Positions 5,766 to 9,277 of a DNA stretch of 9,277 bases are shown in pieces. The stretch's first letter is position 1, and each line of letters begins with the position of its first letter. Origin of the DNA: Clostridiales bacterium UBA8153 (lineage in GTDB: Bacteria; Bacillota; Sulfobacillia; UBA8153). The translations under genes were made by a program, and so were the position numbers. A model generated the notes under the pieces. That model did not search any database. It was not told the DNA's origin and saw only the letters and a program-made list of their open reading frames with translations. The stretch is taken from assembly GCA_003449495.1 (NCBI GenBank), contig DMHJ01000127.1, forward strand, positions 6,478-15,754, written 5' to 3'.

Positions 5766-6998
5766 CTACGCGTTGGCCTTCTCCACCAGCTCCATGCAGC
5801 GCCGGGCCACTTCCTCCGGGTTCACCTTGATGCGGGCTACGCCACTTTCCATGGCGGCCTTGGCCGTGGCCGCGGCTACCGCCGGCGCCACCCGCCGGTC
5901 GAAGGGCCGGGGGATGATGTAGTCGGGGGTAAGCTCGCTGGTCGTGATAAGATCGGCGATGGCTTGCGCCGCCGCAACCTTCATGGGATCGTTGATATCC
6001 ATGGCCCGCACGTCCAGGGCACCGCGCAGGATGCCCGGGAACCCGAGCACGTTGTTGACTTGGTTGAGAAAGTCCGACCGCCCGGTGCCCACCACGTAGG
6101 CTCCGCCCGCCTTGGCATCATCCGGGTAGATTTCCGGCACCGGGTTGGACATGGCCAGCACGATGCTTTTCGGCCGCATGCTGCGCACCATTGCCGTGGT
6201 CACTACACCCGGACCGGACAGTCCGATGAAGATGTCGGTGCCTACGAACGCCTGCTCCAGCGTCTTGGCCTTGCTCCGGTTGGTCCGGGTGGCGATTTCC
6301 TCCTTATATGGGTTCATGCCCTCCTTACGGCCGGCGTAGATGGGGCCTACCCGGTCGGAGAGGATGACCTCGCCCACACCCACGTGCTGCAAGAGGTTGG
6401 TGGTGGCGATGGCGGAGGCGCCAGCCCCGGTCATGATGATGCGGCAATCCTTGAGCTGTTTCCCCGCTACCTTAACGGCGTTGTACAGGGCTCCCAGGGT
6501 CACCACGGCGGTGCCATGCTGGTCGTCATGGAAGATGGGGATGGACGTTTCTGCCTTCAGCCGGTTCTCAATGTCGAAACAGCGGGGAGCCGAGATGTCT
6601 TCAAGGTTGACGCCGCCAATGGTGGGCTCGATCAGCTTGACCAGCTTGACGATCTCGTCCACGTCCTTGGTGGCTATACACAACGGGAACGAGTCGACCC
6701 CGGCGAAACACTTGAACAGGAGGGACTTCCCTTCCATGACGGGCATGGCCGCCTCAGGCCCGATGTCCCCCAGTCCCAGCACGGCGGTGCCGTCGGACAC
6801 CACCGCCACCAGGTTGCCCTTGATGGTATACTCGTAGGCCAGTTCCTTGTTCTTGGCAATTTCCTTGCAGGGCTCGGCCACGCCGGGCGTATAGGCAAGG
6901 CTCAAGTCGTGCTTGTCGCGGACCGGACACTTGGTCACAAACTCCAATTTGCCTTTGAGATCGCTATGCAGTTTTAGCGCTTCTTCCCTGAGGCCCAT
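5766..6998 (-). CDS. Malic enzyme (NAD(P)-dependent malate dehydrogenase, oxaloacetate-decarboxylating)
   Basis: 410-residue cytoplasmic enzyme catalysing malate + NAD(P)+ = pyruvate + CO2 + NAD(P)H. Its length fits the short bacterial class without the phosphotransacetylase domain. N-terminal malic domain: catalytic Tyr36 in SLAYTPGVAEPC, Lys91 in MPVMEGKS, and metal ligands in LEDIS (Glu133, Asp134) and FHDDQHGTA (Asp158-159). C-terminal Rossmann domain: MTGAGASAIA with the GxGxxA nucleotide motif (191-196), then LSGPGV and MSNPVPEI. I chose the ATG at 6996-6998 because AAGGGAG lies 8 bases before it; the in-frame GTG at 7005-7007 touches the Shine-Dalgarno. It starts 45 bases after fumarase beta and ends at a strong terminator, so it is the last gene of that operon and continues the reaction chain from fumarate. 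Cofactor preference cannot be read from the sequence with certainty. Confidence 0.95.
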   Translation of the reverse strand: MGLREEALKLHSDLKGKLEFVTKCPVRDKHDLSLAYTPGVAEPCKEIAKNKELAYEYTIKGNLVAVVSDGTAVLGLGDIGPEAAMPVMEGKSLLFKCFAGVDSFPLCIATKDVDEIVKLVKLIEPTIGGVNLEDISAPRCFDIENRLKAETSIPIFHDDQHGTAVVTLGALYNAVKVAGKQLKDCRIIMTGAGASAIATTNLLQHVGVGEVILSDRVGPIYAGRKEGMNPYKEEIATRTNRSKAKTLEQAFVGTDIFIGLSGPGVVTTAMVRSMRPKSIVLAMSNPVPEIYPDDAKAGGAYVVGTGRSDFLNQVNNVLGFPGILRGALDVRAMDINDPMKVAAAQAIADLITTSELTPDYIIPRPFDRRVAPAVAAATAKAAMESGVARIKVNPEEVARRCMELVEKANA

Positions 6999-7043
6999 CC
7001 CATCCACTCCCTTTCTTCATGCTTCGCTGCCGGATCCCCCAGC

Positions 7044-7592
7044 TCACATCCGCCGGTACTTGGCCACTCCCTCTGCGTACATGTCGGTGCCCGCCGCGTC
7101 GATGCCCACGAACACCGGGAAGTTCTCTACCTGCAGGCGGTGGATGGCTTCCGGGCCCAAGTCGGGAAAGGCCACCACTTCGGCCTTGGTGATCTTCTGC
7201 GCCAGCAGGGCGCCGGCGCCCCCCACGGCCACCAGGTAGACACAACCATAACGCTTCATGGCTTCCACCACCGCCGGTTGCCTGAGGCCTTTCCCGATCA
7301 TGCCGCGTAGCCCCGCCGCCATGAGGCGGGGGGCGTAGGCATCCATGCGCCCGCTGGTGGTGGGTCCCGCCGAGCCGATGGCTTGGCCCGGCTTGGCCGG
7401 ACAGGGGCCCACGTAGAAAATCAGCTGTCCTTCCAGGTCGACGGGGAGCCCTTCGCCCCGGTCCAAGGCTTCCACCATGCGTTTGTGGGCGGCGTCCCGG
7501 CCGGTGTAGATGGTGCCGGTGATGAGTACCCGTTCTCCGGCCGCCAAGCTACGCGCCATCTGCTCGCTCACAGGCGTAGTAATGGTCTTCAT
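7044..7592 (-). CDS. Class I fumarate hydratase, beta subunit (C-terminal-type domain)
   Basis: 182-residue subunit of the heteromeric iron-sulfur fumarase that interconverts fumarate and malate. It corresponds to the C-terminal half of single-chain class I fumarases. Signatures seen: TGTIYTGRDAAHKR (25-38), FYVGPCPAKPGQAIGSAGPTT (59-79) running into SGRMDAYAPRL (80-90), and GMIGKG (97-102), regions that shape the substrate pocket together with the alpha subunit. The ATG at 7590-7592 has GGGAGGAG about 6 bases upstream; the longer open frame to 7643 would overlap the alpha gene and is not coding. It lies 14 bases after the alpha stop. Tartrate dehydratase beta is a close relative, but adjacency to malic enzyme favours fumarase. 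Confidence 0.94.
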   Translation of the reverse strand: MKTITTPVSEQMARSLAAGERVLITGTIYTGRDAAHKRMVEALDRGEGLPVDLEGQLIFYVGPCPAKPGQAIGSAGPTTSGRMDAYAPRLMAAGLRGMIGKGLRQPAVVEAMKRYGCVYLVAVGGAGALLAQKITKAEVVAFPDLGPEAIHRLQVENFPVFVGIDAAGTDMYAEGVAKYRRM

Positions 7593-7606
7593 GCGCGTCT
7601 CCTCCC

Positions 7607-8452
7607 TTACAGGACCCGCTCGGCGTGGCGAGCGGCGTGGCACTGGAGGTTCACGGCCACCGGCAGCGAGCCGATATGGGTGGGGCCGGTCTCGATGTGC
7701 ACGGCCAAAGCGGTGGTGCGTCCTCCCAGCCCCTGGGGGCCGATGCCCAAGGCGTTGACCTCGTCGAGGACCTCCCTTTCCAGCCGCGCCACCCGGGCAT
7801 CCGGGTGAGGCGCTCCCGTCTTACGCAGGAGGGCACGCCTGGCCAGCAGGGGTGCCCGGTCCAGGAATCCCCCCACACCCACGCCGATCACCAGCGGCGG
7901 ACACGGGTTGGCACCGGCCCGGTCGACGGTCTCCCGCACCAGTTTCTTGATGCCGGGTATCCCCTCGGCCGGCGTGAGCATGACCACGGTGCTCATGTTC
8001 TCGCTACCGGCTCCTTTGGGCAGGACCATGAGCTTGAGCTTATCCCCCGGAACGATGTCCGTGTAGATGATGGCCGGAGTGTTGTCACCGGTGTTCTTGC
8101 GCTCAAACAGAGGCTCGCCGACCACGGACTTCCTGAGGTAGCCCCGGTCATACCCCCGGCGCACGCCTGCGTTGATGGCGGCGTAGAAGTCACCGCCGAC
8201 CAAGCTCACCTCCTGGCCCAGCTCGGCGAACACCACGGTGATGCCGGTGTCCTGGCACATGGGCACCCGGTCCCGGCGGGCGATGCCGGCATTCTCCAAA
8301 AGTTGGTCGATGATCTCCCGGCCGAGGGGGGACTCCTCCCTCTCCCCGGCAGCCCGCATAGACGCCAGGACGTCGTCGGGCAGATCGTAGCAGGCCTCGA
8401 TGCACAGCTGTTCCACCGCGGCGGTGACCTCGGCGGCCCGGACTTCCCGCAC
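7607..8452 (-). CDS. Class I fumarate hydratase, alpha subunit ([4Fe-4S])
   Basis: 281-residue catalytic subunit carrying the oxygen-sensitive [4Fe-4S] cluster. The three expected cysteines are present: Cys66 in PMCQDTG, Cys184 in ANPCPPLVIGVG and Cys271 in NLQCHAARH. Other family marks are KNTGDNTPA (119-127), LPKGAGSENMS (144-154) and GIGPQGLGGRTTAL (236-249). It pairs with the beta subunit just downstream. The start is GTG (8450-8452), with GGGGAGGGAAAG upstream; no ATG fits as well. The terminator hairpin at 8483-8511 lies within about 30 bases of this start, so expression must depend on read-through. Tartrate dehydratase alpha has the same fold; context argues for fumarase. An oxygen-sensitive enzyme suits an anaerobe. 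Confidence 0.95.
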   Translation of the reverse strand: MREVRAAEVTAAVEQLCIEACYDLPDDVLASMRAAGEREESPLGREIIDQLLENAGIARRDRVPMCQDTGITVVFAELGQEVSLVGGDFYAAINAGVRRGYDRGYLRKSVVGEPLFERKNTGDNTPAIIYTDIVPGDKLKLMVLPKGAGSENMSTVVMLTPAEGIPGIKKLVRETVDRAGANPCPPLVIGVGVGGFLDRAPLLARRALLRKTGAPHPDARVARLEREVLDEVNALGIGPQGLGGRTTALAVHIETGPTHIGSLPVAVNLQCHAARHAERVL

Positions 8453-8482
8453 CCGCTTTCCCTCCCCTAGCTAATCCAGTCA

Positions 8483-8511
8483 TGAGAAAAGCCCGACCCC
8501 ACCGGCCGGGC
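8483..8511 (-). terminator. Intrinsic terminator in front of fumarase alpha, probably conditional
   Basis: Stem GCCCG/CGGGC extended by CC/GG after one mismatch, followed on the minus strand by TTTTCTC. It could end the DUF3870 transcript. However, only about 30 bases separate it from the fumarase start, too little for another promoter with its own leader, so it more likely acts as an attenuator. Confidence 0.7.
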
Positions 8512-8611
8512 CTCACCCGCTCTTACCTCAGGCGGTATGCCTGTTTCGCGGGCAAAGCTACCCTCCAGCCCTTTCGCCCGGCCTGCCGGCCGGGCGTCCA
8601 CGCTGGAGCCG
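8483..8611 (-). ncRNA. Structured leader RNA of the fumarase operon, candidate riboswitch of unrecognised class
   Basis: On the minus strand a long hairpin comes first: CTCCAGC/GCTGGAG (8563-8569 with 8602-8608), an internal loop GTGGA opposite AAAGG, then a perfect 9-bp stem CGCCCGGCC/GGCCGGGCG (8575-8583 with 8588-8596) closed by GGCA. A second domain follows, CCCGC/GCGGG (8516-8520 with 8548-8552) enclosing CAGGC/GCCTG (8529-8543). Last comes the terminator. The 3' arm of the first long stem (GGCCGGGC) is perfectly complementary to the terminator's 5' side (GCCCGGCC, 8504-8511), giving a ready 8-bp antiterminator. Stems and complementarity are seen directly; function and ligand are unknown. 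It does not match any riboswitch consensus I can recall. Confidence 0.5.
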
Positions 8612-8625
8612 CTCACGGATTGCAC

Positions 8626-8976
8626 CTATGTATAGTCGGCCGGACCCGCGGCCGCACCCCGCTCCCGGTAGGCCCGGAACTTGTCGTGACAGACCCTAAG
8701 AGCGGTGATGATGGCCTTCTGAGCACTGCCCAGGTAGAGTCCCTCGATGGACTGCACCATGGCCGCCAGGTCGGTATCGATGCTCCTGCCGACCAAAAGC
8801 CGGGCGACAAAGCACCGGCCGACCTCGGTGATCAGGGTGCACTCTGCCGCCACAATGGTACCTTCAGACGGTTCTATCTCCAGGCCCAAGCCGACGACTT
8901 TGTACAGCTCGGCGGCGGTGATGCCTGAAGGTAGCTTGGCATACCCGGTGACGAACAGGGTTTCCCGGGGCTCCAT
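8626..8976 (-). CDS. DUF3870 domain protein, function unknown
   Basis: 116-residue soluble protein matching the DUF3870 family known from anaerobic Firmicutes. Recognisable features are the N-terminal TLFVTGYAKLPSGITAAELY (residues 6-25), VVGLGLEIEPSEGTIV (27-42), AECTLITEVGRCFVARLLVG (44-63) and the C-terminal LGSAQKAIITALRV (82-95). There is no signal peptide or membrane segment. Family length is about 110-120, so it is complete. The ATG at 8974-8976 follows a purine-rich GGGAGGGGGG; the frame is open to 9054, but that part has no family similarity. It lies upstream of the fumarase leader in the same direction. A metabolic link is only suggested by position. Confidence 0.85.
   Translation of the reverse strand: MEPRETLFVTGYAKLPSGITAAELYKVVGLGLEIEPSEGTIVAAECTLITEVGRCFVARLLVGRSIDTDLAAMVQSIEGLYLGSAQKAIITALRVCHDKFRAYRERGAAAGPADYT
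8629..8634 (-). promoter_or_regulatory. Possible -10 box for the fumarase leader
   Basis: TATACA overlaps the end of the DUF3870 gene and would start transcription near 8622, just before the structured leader at 8611. No recognisable -35 box lies 16-18 bases upstream (GTGCGG-like sequence only), so the call rests on position and one hexamer. The alternative is read-through from DUF3870. Confidence 0.25.
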
Positions 8977-9277
8977 CTTCCCCCCTCCCTCGCCGGCTCG
9001 CCGTGGTACTTCCACCTGTGTGCACGAATTCCTGCAACTACCGGCAATGGTCATTGGTGTTCTACATAGTGCAACCCGGAGACCCTAGAGGGTGCTTGCG
9101 CAAGGATGGAAGGCGACGGCGCCTTCTTCCCGGGTACCTCCCGGTCCGGTACCCGGCCGGCGCCGGAAGCGGGCGGCGGCCGGCCAGGAAGAGGTTTGGG
9201 CCGGGAGAACTGGGCGCGGCGCCTCCGGGCGGGCGACCAGCTGTCCGGCGCCGGTCGCCTGCCGCGCCGGGCCCACC
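8977..9277. other. Right-edge stretch without a convincing gene
   Basis: About 300 bases before the DUF3870 gene. The first 100 bases from the DUF3870 side contain a small dyad ACCCTAGAGGGT (9082-9093) but no clear promoter. From about 9106 to the edge the sequence is very GC-rich and open in several frames on both strands. A plus-strand frame starting at ATG 9106 reads MEGDGAFFPGTSRSG and onward, rich in Gly, Arg and Pro. A minus-strand frame ending at 9085 is also Pro/Arg/Ala-rich. Neither resembles a family I know, and the plus-strand ATG lacks a well placed Shine-Dalgarno. A partial gene entering from the right is possible. Confidence 0.3.

Noticed and set aside
5730..6977. 415-codon plus-strand frame opposite malic enzyme.
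   Set aside because: The minus strand encodes a complete malic enzyme with all catalytic motifs; the plus translation is a His/Gly/Asp-rich shadow without a family match.
7625..8470. 281-codon plus-strand frame opposite fumarase alpha.
   Set aside because: Mirror of a genuine gene with all three cluster cysteines on the other strand; no independent evidence.
1..9277. CRISPR arrays, insertion sequences, tRNA or rRNA genes, phage functions.
   Set aside because: I saw no regularly spaced repeats, transposase-like frames with terminal repeats, tRNA cloverleaf or rRNA signature anywhere in the window.

Overview
The window is a GC-rich (roughly 60-65% by eye) bacterial segment. Every gene I can support is on the minus strand, so transcription runs from right to left. 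Strong Shine-Dalgarno sequences, frequent GTG/TTG starts, a two-subunit iron-sulfur fumarase, a short bacterial-type malic enzyme and a DUF3870 protein together suggest an anaerobic or thermophilic GC-rich Firmicute of the Moorella/Desulfotomaculum/Ammonifex kind. That assignment is inference from gene content only.

Right part (about 9277 to 5723): the right edge holds about 300 bases without a convincing gene. Next come a DUF3870 protein (8626-8976), a structured RNA leader ending in an intrinsic terminator (8483-8611), fumarase alpha (7607-8452), fumarase beta (7044-7592) and malic enzyme (5766-6998), closed by a perfect 12-bp terminator hairpin (5723-5752). The three enzymes form one unit converting fumarate to malate to pyruvate (or the reverse). 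The terminator lies only about 30 bases before fumarase alpha, leaving no room for another promoter, so it is probably a conditional attenuator.

Middle (5653 to 4496): an MTA/PNP-family nucleoside phosphorylase (4904-5653) carries Asn where adenine-specific members have Asp. A 408-base gene-free stretch follows. It contains an 8-bp-arm inverted repeat (4821-4841), a good sigma-70-type promoter with 17-base spacing (4783-4811) and a roughly 280-base leader full of hairpins, including two mutually exclusive ones.

Left part (4495 to 1): a tightly packed membrane-complex operon in the order MrpE, MrpF, MrpG, DUF4040 (MbhD-like), MbhE-MrpB fusion, MrpC, MrpD, then a second NuoL/M/N-type subunit running off the left edge. 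This is the module shared by Mrp Na+/H+ antiporters and by the archaeal Mbh/Mbx(Mbs) complexes. MrpA is split, and two large ion-pumping subunits follow each other, as H and H' do in Mbx. Whether it is a stand-alone antiporter or the ion-pumping half of a redox-driven complex depends on genes left of the window.

The two points most worth a second look are the leaders of the antiporter-type operon and of the fumarase operon. Each shows competing hairpins, and I recognise neither as a known riboswitch class.
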